DNA of 64,000 bases from Roseovarius salinarum. Lineage in GTDB: Bacteria > Pseudomonadota > Alphaproteobacteria > Rhodobacterales > Rhodobacteraceae. The translations under genes and the position numbers were made by a program. The DNA lies in assembly GCF_002834145.1 (NCBI RefSeq), contig NZ_PHNT01000011.1, forward strand, positions 1-64,000, read 5' to 3'. Shown in pieces: positions 53,834 through 63,252 of the stretch. How positions within the stretch are numbered: the first letter of the stretch is position 1; every line of letters starts with the position of its first letter. Under the pieces are notes generated by a model. The model was not told where the DNA came from, searched no databases, and saw nothing but the letters and a program-made list of their open reading frames with translations.

Positions 53834-55432
53834 ATGGACACGACGCCCCGATACCCTCTGCCGCCGCGCGCCCTGTGGATCGGTGTGGTTCTCGTGCTGG
53901 AACTCGTGGCCGTCGTGCTGGCGTTTCAGGTTCTCACTTCGGTCGAATGCCGCGCGACGGGGCTCGAAAGCGCCTGTCGCGCGCTCCGCGGTGTCGTGGT
54001 GCGTGCCTTTTGCCTTGCCCTGATCCTCGGCGTCTACCTGTGGGCCCGAAGGGACGCGCGGCAGGGATTTGCCGACATGACCACGCGCGGGGGCGGGGCT
54101 GTGTGGGCGGCGGTGCACCTGGGCGGGCTCGCGCTGATCTTTCTGCCGCTCGGCATCGTCCCGGCCGACCGGATGAACGCGGCATTCGGGGGCATCTTCC
54201 CTGCCCTGGTGATGGGCGCCGTTCTGGCAGGGGCGGGCGGGCTGTTCTGGCTGGCGAGGCCCGTCGCCTGGGCCCGCTGGCTGCGCGGGCGGTGGGCCGT
54301 GCTGCTGGCGCTGGCGGCAATTGCCATGCTGCTGCCCGAGGCGGTCGGCCTGCTGGGGCCCCTGTGGTACTGGGACGCGCTGACGCGGGCGACCTTCCTC
54401 GCCGTCGCCCTTCTGCTGGCGCTGGTGTCGGGGCGGCCGCATGTCCAGCCCGATGTGCAGATCATCGGGGTCGATGGCTTCCGCGTCGCGGTGGCCGATT
54501 CCTGTTCGGGGATCGAGGGATTCGTGCTGATCACCGCGTTTCTCGCGCTGTACGCGTGGCTGTTCCGCGACACGCTGCGCGCCGGGCGGTTCTGGCTTGC
54601 GGTGTTGCCGGTGGCGCTGGCGCTGAGCTGGACGCTCAACGTGCTGCGCATCGCCGTGTTGATCCTGATCGGCGCGCATGTGTCACCGGAGCTGGCGGTG
54701 AACGGCTTTCACAGTTTTGCGGGCTGGCTGTTTTTCGCCGCGCTGTCCATCGGCGTGCTCGTCGCGGTGAGCCGCAGTCGCTGGCTTCACGCCGGTGCGG
54801 CGTCGGGGCCGCGGGGGGCGGGCCCGCGGTTGGGCGACGATGACATGGCCGCGCGGATCCTGCCATTTATCGTTTTCATGCTCTCCGGGGTGGTCGCGCA
54901 GGCATTCTGGCGCGCGCCCGAACTGGCCTACCCGCTCCAGGCGGCCGCGATGGTCGCGGCGCTGTGGTACGTGCGCCGTCCCCTGGCGCAATACCTGCAA
55001 CCTCCGGGCGGGATCGCCGTGCCCGCCGGGCTTGCGGTGGGCGCGGCATGGGTTGTGCTGGCGCCCGCGCCGGACGCGCCGTCGGCCGCCCTGGCGCAGC
55101 TGCCGGCCGCGGCCCTTGTCGCGTGGGCCGCCGTGCGCATCCTGGGCACCGTGGCCCTGGTGCCGCTGATCGAGGAACTGTTCTTTCGCGGCTATGTTCA
55201 GGCGCGGATCGACACGGGCGGTTGGCCGCGCCGCGTTGCGGCGGTGGGGGTTTCCGCCGGGCTGTTCGCCCTGCTGCACGGCCGCTGGCTGGAAGCCGGC
55301 CTTGCCGGCACCGTCTTCTCTCTGCTCTACATCAAGCATGGGCGACTGGCCGATGCCATTGCCGCCCATGCAATCGCCAATGCCGTTATTGCCGGTTTCG
55401 CCGCGTGGCGCGGCGACTGGTCACTCGTCTGA
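53834..55432 (+). CDS. xrtE: Exosortase E/protease (VPEID-CTERM system)
   Basis: A 532-residue fusion of two membrane enzymes. The N-terminal half is an exosortase with the catalytic C224 (ADSCSGIEGF), R272 (LNVLRIAVLI) and H293 (NGFHSFAGW). The C-terminal half is a CPBP/Rce1-type protease with E447, E448 and R452 (IEELFFRGYVQAR), H482 (FALLHGRW) and the AHAIANA motif. This domain pair is the hallmark of XrtE, which acts on proteins ending in VPEID plus a membrane anchor; one such gene lies 8 bp away. I prefer ATG 53834, which has AGGGCG upstream, over ATG 53798. Confidence 0.93.
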   Translation: MDTTPRYPLPPRALWIGVVLVLELVAVVLAFQVLTSVECRATGLESACRALRGVVVRAFCLALILGVYLWARRDARQGFADMTTRGGGAVWAAVHLGGLALIFLPLGIVPADRMNAAFGGIFPALVMGAVLAGAGGLFWLARPVAWARWLRGRWAVLLALAAIAMLLPEAVGLLGPLWYWDALTRATFLAVALLLALVSGRPHVQPDVQIIGVDGFRVAVADSCSGIEGFVLITAFLALYAWLFRDTLRAGRFWLAVLPVALALSWTLNVLRIAVLILIGAHVSPELAVNGFHSFAGWLFFAALSIGVLVAVSRSRWLHAGAASGPRGAGPRLGDDDMAARILPFIVFMLSGVVAQAFWRAPELAYPLQAAAMVAALWYVRRPLAQYLQPPGGIAVPAGLAVGAAWVVLAPAPDAPSAALAQLPAAALVAWAAVRILGTVALVPLIEELFFRGYVQARIDTGGWPRRVAAVGVSAGLFALLHGRWLEAGLAGTVFSLLYIKHGRLADAIAAHAIANAVIAGFAAWRGDWSLV

Positions 55433-55440
55433 GCGCAGGA

Positions 55441-55602
55441 TCATCCCCGCTGGCGGCGGCGTTTGAGTTCCCACGCGAGCGCGACGGCCGCAAGCACCGC
55501 CGCGACGGCAAGCAGACCGCTCGACGCGTCGATCTCGGGCACCGCGTGCGTGGCGCCGCCGGTCTGACCCCCACCGAAGAAATAGTCGAAAATCCATCCC
55601 AT
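55441..55602 (-). CDS. VPEID-CTERM sorting-domain protein (exosortase E substrate)
   Basis: 53 residues. After MGWIFDYFFGGGQTGGATHA comes VPEID (21-25), a hydrophobic helix (GLLAVAAVLAAVALAW) and a basic end (ELKRRRQRG): the complete tripartite exosortase sorting signal. The gene is convergent with xrtE. There is hardly any mature protein before the signal and no classical signal peptide. The ATG at 55602 has CAGGGA upstream; a longer form from 55665 (74 residues) would still lack a signal peptide. Confidence 0.88.
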   Translation of the reverse strand: MGWIFDYFFGGGQTGGATHAVPEIDASSGLLAVAAVLAAVALAWELKRRRQRG

Positions 55603-55850
55603 GGAACCGGTTCCCTGTTGGTCTATGGCATGCCATACAATCGCCACAAACCCACGGACTGACAAGTTTTTTCTCTTTGCTGGCAGTGAAATGGGGACAG
55701 TGCGCTGGAGCCCCGCTTTCTGTTTCCGGGGCGGCTACAATGTCCCTGTTTCCGGGCTTGCGGATTGGTTGTTCATGCCTGCCTTGCCCACGGGAACCGC
55801 CGGCCGAGTCGTCGCCGGGGTGCCGGCGGCAGCGTCGTCGCAGGCGGCAG

Positions 55851-58800
55851 TCACTCGGCCGCGCGCAGCGGCTTGTGCGGCCCCCCGGGGGCACTGTCGC
55901 GCGTCTCCAACACCTTCTGGAAGTCGGTGAAGGCCAGTTCGCCGCCGGTTTCCTCGTCCTGGTCCTGCGCGGCCGTGCGCATGTCCGGCCAGATGACCTC
56001 CGGCGCGCGCAGGCGACTTGCCGCCCGGTTGAGCGCCCAGTCCCGCGCGGCCCGGCTGGTGCGGCCCGTCGACAGCCTGGCCGCCAGCCGCGCGGCCCAG
56101 ACCACGTAGGTGCCCGCCCAGACGCGCAGCGCCAGCATCGACGGCGTGAACACGAGCGTGAGCAGCGTCGCGATCCCCAGGCCGAACACCACCGCCGTGG
56201 CCAGCTGTTTCCACCACAGCGCGGTGGGCGAGTTGAAGGAATAGCCACCCTCGACGAAGTTCAGGCTCAGTCCGAACATCATGGGCGCGAGACCGGCCAT
56301 CGTGGTTATCGTGGTCAGAAGCACGGGGCGGATGCGCGCTTCGGCCGTGCGCGTGATCGCCTCGACCTGCGGCATGTAGCGGCTGTAGTCCTGGTAGGTG
56401 TCGATCAGCACGATGTTGTTGTTCACCACGATCCCCGCCAGCGCGACGATCCCGGTGCCCGTCATGATGATCGAGAACGGCTGGTTCATCACCAGCATGC
56501 CGATCAGGACGCCGGTCGTCGACAACACCACCGCCAGCAGCACCAGCGCGGCGTTGTAGAGGCTGTTGAACTGCGCCAGCAGGATGATGAACATCAGCCC
56601 CAGCGCCCCGGCAAAGGCCTTCTGCAGGAAGGCCTGGCTTTCGGCCTGGTCCTCCTGGTCGCCGGTCCATTCGTAATCCACTGCCGCGGGCAGCGCGCCG
56701 GACTCCAGCCACTCGGTCAGTTCGCCGATCCGTTCGTTGGCGGTGATCGGCACCTCCTGCTCGGCGCCGTCCGCGGTGGTGACTGTCTTGGTCAGCCCCG
56801 GCTCCACACCCGCCTTCACGTCGAAATAGCGGGTCTGGTCCACGCGGTCGATCTGGGCGAGCTTCTGCACCGGTTCGCGGGTTATGAAGTTCGCAAGCGG
56901 CACCAGACCGTCGGCGGTGCGCACCTTCAGCGTGTCGAGGGTGGACAGCACGCGGTCGTCCTCGGGCAGGCGCACGCGGATGTCGATCTCCTCGTCCGAA
57001 CTGTCGACGCGCATGGTGTCCAGCAGGATGCCGCGGGTGACGAGCTGCACCATCGCGCCCACGGTCGCCACGTCGGCGCCGTAGCGGCCGGCCTTTTCCA
57101 CGTCCACGTCGATCTTCCAGTCGATGCCGGGCAGGGGCAGGGTGTCCTCGACCTGGTCGAGGCCGCGCGTCTGGTCGAACTTCTCGCGCGCAAGCCGCGT
57201 GGCCGTCTTGAGCGCGCCCCAGTCGTCGCTTTTCAGGCGCAGGTGCACCGGCTTGGCCGACGCCGGGCCGCGCGCCTGTTCGCGGATCTCGATCTTGATT
57301 CCGGGCACCTGCGAGAGCCGTGCGCGCAGCTCGGAAATGACCCGGTCGCCATCGAAGGCCGGGTCGCGGACCTGGCGTTCGATCAGGCCGAAGGCCCAGG
57401 GCTCGGTGGTGGTGGGCCGCTCTTCCCACGGGATGGTTTCCAGCTGCACCTGTCCGATGGTGTCCAGCGGTGGCTGCGCCCCGCCGGTGTTGTTGTTCAG
57501 ACCGCCGTCGCCCGCAAAGGCAAAGGCCGTTTCCACGCCCGGATGGTCGAGCACGATACGCTCGACTTCGGAAACGAGCTCATCCTTCTGGCCGATGGAC
57601 AGGTTTCCTCGGGCGCGGACGTAGACAATGGCCTGCTCGGGCTCGGTCTCGACGAAGAATTCGGTGCCGTTGTTGTTGTTGACGTAGAACGTCAGCACCG
57701 AACCGACGAAAACGAAGATCGCGCAGAAGGTCACAAGCGGCATCACCGGGTTGGCGGCGATCAGGTGGATCACCTGTCCGAAGCCGCTGCGGCGGTATCC
57801 CGCCTGAACGCGGGCGCGCCGATGGGGCAGAAGCCACGCGCGGATCCAGCCCAGAAGGTTGCGCACCCGCCGGACCAGCGCCATCAGACCCAGCAGCGTG
57901 GCCACCACGCCGGCGATCGCCGCCGCCGCAAGAACGACGATCCCGAGGACGAGCGCGAACACCTTGGCCAGCGTGGGCGCGACCGAACCGATGATGCGGC
58001 TGGTGTCCATCGCCGAGAACTGCGCGTTCACCTGTTCCAGAAGCTGCGGCGCGGCCCAACCGGCCGCCGCCACGGCGCCGCCGGCGATCGGGAACAGCAC
58101 GAGGTGCCACAACCAGAAGCCGCCGGCGATCCGGGTGATGCGGGTGTTGAACCACCGCTCCAGGCGCCCCGTCACACCCCCCATAACCGGCAGGTAGACC
58201 AGCGCCACCAGCAGCGAGGCCGAGAGCACGAAGATCAGCGTCACCGGCAGCATCCCCATGAACTCGCCCGGTACGCCGGGCCAGAACAGCATCGGCAGGA
58301 AGGCACAGAGCGTCGTCGCGGTGGAGCTGGCCACCGGCCAGAACATCCGCTTGGCGGCGGCGACATAGGCGTGCATCGGGCCCTCGCCGTCGGAGATCCG
58401 CTTGTCGGCGTATTCGACCACCACGATGGCGCCGTCCACCAGCATCCCCACCGCGAGGATCAGCCCGAACATCACGATGTTGGAAACCGCCACCCCCATC
58501 AGCGCCAGCAGCGCGAAGCACAGCAGGAACGACGTTGGGATCGCGAAACCCACCAGCAGCGACGGGCGGATGCCCAGTGCCGCCAGCGTGACGATCATCA
58601 CCAGCGCGACGGCGGTCAGCACCGAGCTTTCCAGCTGGCCGACCATCGAGGCCACGGTGCGCGACTGGTCGTTCGACGTGCCCACGAGAACGGCGGTGCG
58701 CAGTTCCCGCGGCCAGCTCGCCTCCGCCTTGTCGATGGTTTCGCGGACAAGATCGGCGGTGTCGATGATGTTGAAGCCCTTGCGCTTGACCACCTGCAGG

Positions 58801-59639
58801 GCGACCGTGTTCTCGCCGTTGAACCGGGCGGTGCCCTTGCGGTCCTCGAAGGTCAGGTTGATGCGCGCCAGGTCGCCCAGCGTGACCACGCGGTCGCCGT
58901 TGGTCTTGACCGGCAGGTCGTAGATGTCGCGGGCCTCGTCGAAGCTCGACGGGATCTTGACGGAAAACGCGCCCTCTTCGGTTTCCACCTCGCCGGCGGC
59001 GATCAGCTGGTTGTTGTTGCGCACCACGTTGATGAGCTCGGCCGCCGTGACGTTGTAGGATTCCAGGCGCAGGGGGTCGATGACCACCTCGACCATCTCG
59101 TCGCGGTTGCCCGCGATCCCGGCTTCCAGCACCGGTTCCAGCCCCTCCAGCCGGTCCTGAAGATCCTTGGCCAGCCGCGCCATGGTGCGTTCGGGCACGT
59201 CGCCGGACATGTTCACGACGATGATCGGGAACTCGCTGAAATTGATCTCGTTGAGCGAGTATTTCTCGGCGCCGTCGGGAAACTCGGCCTCGGCGGCGTC
59301 CATCGCGTCGCGCACGTCGGCCATGATCTTGCTCTTGTCCCAGCCGAACTCGAACTCCATCGCGACGCCGGCGTAGTTCTCGGCGGCGGTGCCCGTCATC
59401 TCCTTGAGGCCGTCGAGGTCCGACAGCTCGGTCTCCATCGGCTTGACCAGCAGCTTCTCGCTGTCCTCCGCCGAGATCCCCGGGAACTGGACCGAGACGA
59501 AAAGCGCCGGGATCTCGATGTCGGGTTCGCCCTCCTTGGGCAGGCCGACGTAGGCAAGGCTGCCGGCCAGAACCGACAGCACGATCAGCGCCAGGATCAT
59601 CCTGGCCCGGTTCGCGGCCCAGTCGACGATGCCGGTCAT
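55851..59639 (-). CDS. RND efflux transporter, inner-membrane permease (AcrB family, enlarged)
   Basis: 1262 residues, about 200 longer than typical AcrB. The N-terminal helix and KEGEPDIEIPALFVSVQFPG are typical of the family, and TM4 carries the proton-relay segment GMLVDGAIVVVEYADKR with only one of the two usual adjacent aspartates. The second half has the matching LAGIVVNNNIVLIDTYQ and RIRPVLLTTITTMAGLAPM. An extra segment of roughly 130 residues (about 500-630) with two or three hydrophobic stretches separates the two halves. Coupled to the adaptor gene upstream by a 4-bp overlap. Confidence 0.92.
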   Translation of the reverse strand: MTGIVDWAANRARMILALIVLSVLAGSLAYVGLPKEGEPDIEIPALFVSVQFPGISAEDSEKLLVKPMETELSDLDGLKEMTGTAAENYAGVAMEFEFGWDKSKIMADVRDAMDAAEAEFPDGAEKYSLNEINFSEFPIIVVNMSGDVPERTMARLAKDLQDRLEGLEPVLEAGIAGNRDEMVEVVIDPLRLESYNVTAAELINVVRNNNQLIAAGEVETEEGAFSVKIPSSFDEARDIYDLPVKTNGDRVVTLGDLARINLTFEDRKGTARFNGENTVALQVVKRKGFNIIDTADLVRETIDKAEASWPRELRTAVLVGTSNDQSRTVASMVGQLESSVLTAVALVMIVTLAALGIRPSLLVGFAIPTSFLLCFALLALMGVAVSNIVMFGLILAVGMLVDGAIVVVEYADKRISDGEGPMHAYVAAAKRMFWPVASSTATTLCAFLPMLFWPGVPGEFMGMLPVTLIFVLSASLLVALVYLPVMGGVTGRLERWFNTRITRIAGGFWLWHLVLFPIAGGAVAAAGWAAPQLLEQVNAQFSAMDTSRIIGSVAPTLAKVFALVLGIVVLAAAAIAGVVATLLGLMALVRRVRNLLGWIRAWLLPHRRARVQAGYRRSGFGQVIHLIAANPVMPLVTFCAIFVFVGSVLTFYVNNNNGTEFFVETEPEQAIVYVRARGNLSIGQKDELVSEVERIVLDHPGVETAFAFAGDGGLNNNTGGAQPPLDTIGQVQLETIPWEERPTTTEPWAFGLIERQVRDPAFDGDRVISELRARLSQVPGIKIEIREQARGPASAKPVHLRLKSDDWGALKTATRLAREKFDQTRGLDQVEDTLPLPGIDWKIDVDVEKAGRYGADVATVGAMVQLVTRGILLDTMRVDSSDEEIDIRVRLPEDDRVLSTLDTLKVRTADGLVPLANFITREPVQKLAQIDRVDQTRYFDVKAGVEPGLTKTVTTADGAEQEVPITANERIGELTEWLESGALPAAVDYEWTGDQEDQAESQAFLQKAFAGALGLMFIILLAQFNSLYNAALVLLAVVLSTTGVLIGMLVMNQPFSIIMTGTGIVALAGIVVNNNIVLIDTYQDYSRYMPQVEAITRTAEARIRPVLLTTITTMAGLAPMMFGLSLNFVEGGYSFNSPTALWWKQLATAVVFGLGIATLLTLVFTPSMLALRVWAGTYVVWAARLAARLSTGRTSRAARDWALNRAASRLRAPEVIWPDMRTAAQDQDEETGGELAFTDFQKVLETRDSAPGGPHKPLRAAE

Positions 59640-60961
59640 TGGCCGACCTCCCGGAAGGTCGCGGCGACGCGCACGCCATCGGTGACGTATTCCTGCCCGA
59701 TCACGATCACGTCCGCGCGCTCGGGCAGCCCGGACACCCAGACGCCGGTCGGCGCGTCGCGCAGCAGCGTCACCGGCGCGAACCGGGCGTCATCGTTTTC
59801 GGTGACAAGACGCACGCCCAGCGTACCCGCGTCATTGAGCGTCAGCGCCGACTGCGGAAGCAGGTGCGCCGCCTTGCCGTCGGCACTGACGCGGATCTCG
59901 GCAGTTTGCCCGTCACGCAACGCGAGATCGGGGTTGGGCACCTCGACCTCGACGCGGAAGGTGCGCGTCGTCGGGTCGGCGGCCCGCGACAGGAAGGTGA
60001 CCTCGCCCTCGACCTGCCGGCCCGAGGCCAGCTGGGCCGTCGCGGGTGCACCCAGAACGATCCGGTCGACTGCCGTTTCCGGCACGAAGCCCACCAGCGT
60101 GATCGGGTCGAGCTGGATGACGGTGGCGCACAGGCTGCCGGGTTGCAGAAGGCTGCCCACCTCGGCGGTGTCCGATTCCAGCAGCCCGGCGAAGGGTGCC
60201 GTGATGGTCAGCCGCTCGATCTCCTTTTCCGCCGCGGCCACGGCGGCACGCGCGCTTTGCACGGCGGCCTTTGCCGCCTCCTTGTTGGCCGCCACCGTCT
60301 CGAGGTTCGACCGCGCCGATTCCAGCCCGGCCTCGGCACTGACGACGCCGGCCTCGGCACCCCGGACCGACGCCTGCGTGCCGGCCACCCGGGTGCGCGA
60401 GGCGAAGCCTTCCTCGCTCAGCTTGGTGGCAGCGTTGGCGTTGATCTTCGCCTCCTCGAGCCGCGCTTTCGCTTCCTCGACCCGGGCCTTGGCTTCCCTC
60501 ACCCGCGCCCGGGCCTCGGGCAGCTTGGCCTCGGCCTCGGGCACGCGGGCCTTGGCCTCGGCCAGCCGCGCGCGGGCCTCGTCCAGCTGGGCCCGCCGGG
60601 TGCCGGCATCGATCTTGCACAGCACGTCGCCCTCTTCCACGAAGGCGCCCTTGCGTTGGGGGTCCGAGACGACCTTGCCGGAGGTCTCCGCGCGCACCTC
60701 CACCTGGCGATCCGCCTCGGTGTCGCCACGCAGGACGACCGCGCTGTCGAACTGCCGCGCCGTCGAGTGCACGGCGACCACGCCCACGGGGCCGCTGTCC
60801 TCGGCGGGCGTTTCGTCCGCCGCGGTGGCCGCGCCCTGCCGGGCGGTTTCGGTGCCGCCCGTGGCGTCTGCCAGCATTTCGGTGAGCCGGTCGCGTTCGA
60901 ACACGAAGATATAGATCAGCCCGCTCACGACGATGGCGGCAAGAATCGGAAACAGTCTCAT
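59636..60961 (-). CDS. RND efflux periplasmic adaptor
   Basis: 441 residues: membrane anchor (LFPILAAIVVSGLIYIFVF), an acidic linker, first lipoyl-like half (VEVRAETSGKVVSDPQRKGA), a long coiled coil of Ala/Glu/Arg/Lys repeats (about 120-240, with several ARxxEAKA-like units), second half (ITAPFAGLLESDTAEVGSLL) and beta-barrel domains. It links the RND permease to an outer-membrane channel; no TolC gene is nearby. First gene of the two-gene operon. Confidence 0.9.
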   Translation of the reverse strand: MRLFPILAAIVVSGLIYIFVFERDRLTEMLADATGGTETARQGAATAADETPAEDSGPVGVVAVHSTARQFDSAVVLRGDTEADRQVEVRAETSGKVVSDPQRKGAFVEEGDVLCKIDAGTRRAQLDEARARLAEAKARVPEAEAKLPEARARVREAKARVEEAKARLEEAKINANAATKLSEEGFASRTRVAGTQASVRGAEAGVVSAEAGLESARSNLETVAANKEAAKAAVQSARAAVAAAEKEIERLTITAPFAGLLESDTAEVGSLLQPGSLCATVIQLDPITLVGFVPETAVDRIVLGAPATAQLASGRQVEGEVTFLSRAADPTTRTFRVEVEVPNPDLALRDGQTAEIRVSADGKAAHLLPQSALTLNDAGTLGVRLVTENDDARFAPVTLLRDAPTGVWVSGLPERADVIVIGQEYVTDGVRVAATFREVGQ

Positions 60962-61039
60962 CGGTCAACCTGGCGCGTCTTGGACTTGCGAGCGATAAAT
61001 GGGCGTGTGAATCGCGGTTGCAATGCCCTATGTACTCTG

Positions 61040-61051
61040 AACTGACCAGTT
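61040..61051. promoter_or_regulatory. Palindrome AACTGACCAGTT, candidate repressor operator for the RND operon
   Basis: AACTG and CAGTT are exact inverted repeats around AC, in a short AT-rich stretch 79 bp upstream of the adaptor start. RND operons are often controlled by TetR-type repressors binding such sites. No regulator gene is present in the window, so the link is inferred from sequence and position only. Confidence 0.4.
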
Positions 61052-61169
61052 TAGATTAATCTTTCCCGAAAACGGCAGCAAGATGCGCCAATCGTGCAAC
61101 ACCGGTTGCCCTTGGCACGGCTCGGGCTTCGCGGTAAGAGGGGGCGGATTCACGGATCGGGGGCAGGGC

Positions 61170-61835
61170 GTGAGCGACCGCGACAGTTTCATCGACGAAG
61201 TCACCGAGGAGGTGCGCCGCGACCGGCTTTTCGCGCTGATGCGGCGCTATGGCTGGATCGCCATCCTGGCCGTGCTGCTGCTTGTGGGCGGTGCCGCCTG
61301 GAACGAATGGCGCAAGGCGCAGGACCGCGCCGAGGCCCAGGCCCTGGGCGACAGCATCCTCGCCGCGCTCGAGGCCGACAGCCGCACCGCCCGTGCCGAG
61401 GCGCTTGCCGCGGTCGAGGCCCCGAACCCCGGCGCCGGTGCCGTGGTCGACCTGCTGGCGGCGGCCGAACGCCAGGCCGAGGATCCGGCAGCGGCCGCGC
61501 AACGGTTGCTGGCGCTGGCCGACAACAACGCGGTCGAGCCGGTCTACCGCCAGGTCGCCACCCTCAAGGCCTTGGCACTGCCCGAAAGCGGGCTGACCGA
61601 CCAGGAACGGCGCAGCCGCCTCGACGGGCTGGCGCTGGCCGACGGGATCGTGGGCCTGCTTGCCGAGGAGAGGATCGCCCTGTTGCAGGCGCAAGCGGGC
61701 GAAACCGGCGCGGCGCTCGAGCGGCTCCGGCAAGTCGCCGCCGACGCGGGCGCCAGCACGGGCTTGCGCCGCCGTGCGGCGCAGGCGATTGTGGCGCTCG
61801 GCGGGGAGCCGCCGAAGATCGCGGAGCGACAGTGA
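61170..61835 (+). CDS. YfgM-like membrane-anchored tetratricopeptide protein
   Basis: 221 residues from a GTG at 61170 (MSDRDSFIDEVTEEVRRDRL), preceded by GGGGGCAGG. A single membrane helix (GWIAILAVLLLVGGAAWNEW, about 27-46) is followed by an alanine-rich helical periplasmic domain with TPR-like pairs, ending RRRAAQAIVALGGEPPKIAE. The order here (this gene, bamB, der) is the same as yfgM-bamB-der in Escherichia coli, where YfgM works with periplasmic chaperones. An upstream ATG at 61083 would add residues unlike the family. Confidence 0.85.
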   Translation: MSDRDSFIDEVTEEVRRDRLFALMRRYGWIAILAVLLLVGGAAWNEWRKAQDRAEAQALGDSILAALEADSRTARAEALAAVEAPNPGAGAVVDLLAAAERQAEDPAAAAQRLLALADNNAVEPVYRQVATLKALALPESGLTDQERRSRLDGLALADGIVGLLAEERIALLQAQAGETGAALERLRQVAADAGASTGLRRRAAQAIVALGGEPPKIAERQ

Positions 61836-61871
61836 CCCTGCCCGCGCCCGCGGCACGCAGATGAAGCGAGG

Positions 61872-63203
61872 ATGAGTGCATTGACACGGATCGGATTGGC
61901 CTTGGGACTGGCAGGCGCCGTCGCCGTCGCCGCCTGTTCCAAGCAGGAACAGGTGCTGACCGGCGAGCGCGAGGATATCCGCTCGGTCCTGAGCGAGGAT
62001 CAGGCCGCCGCCGACGATCCGTCGCGGGACGCCGAGAAACCCGTTTCGCTGCCGGGCGCGACCGCGAACGCCGAATGGCGCCAGCGGCCGGGCACCGAGG
62101 CCACGCGCACCGACCATCCCGCTCTGGCCGCCGGCTTCGGTCCGGCCTGGTCGGTGTCGATCGGCGCGGGTGACGAGCGCCGCGCCCGGGTGACGGCCGA
62201 CCCCGTGGTCGCGGGCGGGCGCATCTTCACGCTGGATTCGCAGGCCCAGGTGGCGGCGGTGTCCACCTCGGGCAAGATGCAGTGGACCCGCAGCCTGGTC
62301 CCGGCGACCGACAATCCCGGTGATGCCACCGGCGGCGGGCTGGCCTTCGGCGAGGGCAAGCTCTTCGTCTCCACGGGGTTTGGCGAGCTCACCGCGCTCG
62401 ATCCGGCCACGGGCAAGGAGATCTGGCAACAGGACCTGCAGGCCACCGGCAACGGCAACCCCACTGTCTATGACGGGCTGGTCTACCTCGTGGCGGGCGA
62501 CGAGATCGCCTGGGCCCTCGACGCCGACACCGGGCGCATCAAGTGGCAGCTTTCGGCGACGCCCGACATCAACAACGTCATGGGTGGGCCGGCGCCGGCG
62601 CTGTCGTCGAAATATGCCGTTTTCGCCTTCGGGTCCGGCGAGGTGCAGGGCGCCTTCCGCAAGGGTGGCCTGCGTCTGTGGGACACGCAGATCGCGGGCC
62701 AGCGTCTGGGCCGCGCGCGCAGCCGCATCGCCGACATCACCGGCGACCCGGTGATCGATGGCGGCCGCATCTACGTCGGCAGCCACTCGGGCCGCACGGT
62801 CGCGCTCAAGCTGGCCGATGGCGAGCGGCTGTGGACCGCCACCGACGGGCCGCTCAGCCCGGTCTGGCCGGCGGGCCGGTCGCTCTACATGATCACCGAC
62901 CGCAACGAACTGGTCCGGCTGAACGCGTCGGACGGCCGGCGCGTGTGGGGCACCCGGCTGCCGTTCTTCGTCAAGGACAAGCCGCGCCGCCAGAACGAGG
63001 TCTTCGCGCACTATGGTCCCGTCATGGCGGGCGGGCAGCTGATCGTTGCCTCCAACGACGGGCTGATCCGCGTCTTCGATCCGGTCTCGGGCAAGTTGGC
63101 CCGCACGGTCGAGATCCCGGGCGGCGCCACCACCAACCCAGTCGTGGCCGGGCGCACGCTCTACCTGGTGTCGGCCAAGGGGCAATTGCACGCTTTCCGC
63201 TGA
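61872..63203 (+). CDS. bamB: BamB-like PQQ-repeat outer-membrane lipoprotein
   Basis: 443 residues. A lipoprotein signal (LGLAGAVAVAACSKQ) with lipobox VAAC is followed by a beta-propeller with PQQ-type repeats: RIFTLDSQAQVAAVSTSGKM, FGELTALDPATGKEIWQQ, IAWALDADTGRIKWQ, TVALKLADGERLWTA, ELVRLNASDGRRVWGT and LIRVFDPVSGKLART. BamB is the propeller component of the outer-membrane protein assembly complex. Its position between the YfgM-like gene and der supports the call. Confidence 0.9.
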   Translation: MSALTRIGLALGLAGAVAVAACSKQEQVLTGEREDIRSVLSEDQAAADDPSRDAEKPVSLPGATANAEWRQRPGTEATRTDHPALAAGFGPAWSVSIGAGDERRARVTADPVVAGGRIFTLDSQAQVAAVSTSGKMQWTRSLVPATDNPGDATGGGLAFGEGKLFVSTGFGELTALDPATGKEIWQQDLQATGNGNPTVYDGLVYLVAGDEIAWALDADTGRIKWQLSATPDINNVMGGPAPALSSKYAVFAFGSGEVQGAFRKGGLRLWDTQIAGQRLGRARSRIADITGDPVIDGGRIYVGSHSGRTVALKLADGERLWTATDGPLSPVWPAGRSLYMITDRNELVRLNASDGRRVWGTRLPFFVKDKPRRQNEVFAHYGPVMAGGQLIVASNDGLIRVFDPVSGKLARTVEIPGGATTNPVVAGRTLYLVSAKGQLHAFR

Positions 63204-63252
63204 CGCGGAATTGCTGTAACGGGGCGGATCAATCCGAACCGGAGCCTGTGCG

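Noticed and set aside
55677-60914. A 1745-codon plus-strand open frame
   Set aside because: It is antisense to the RND operon, whose minus-strand products are clearly real.
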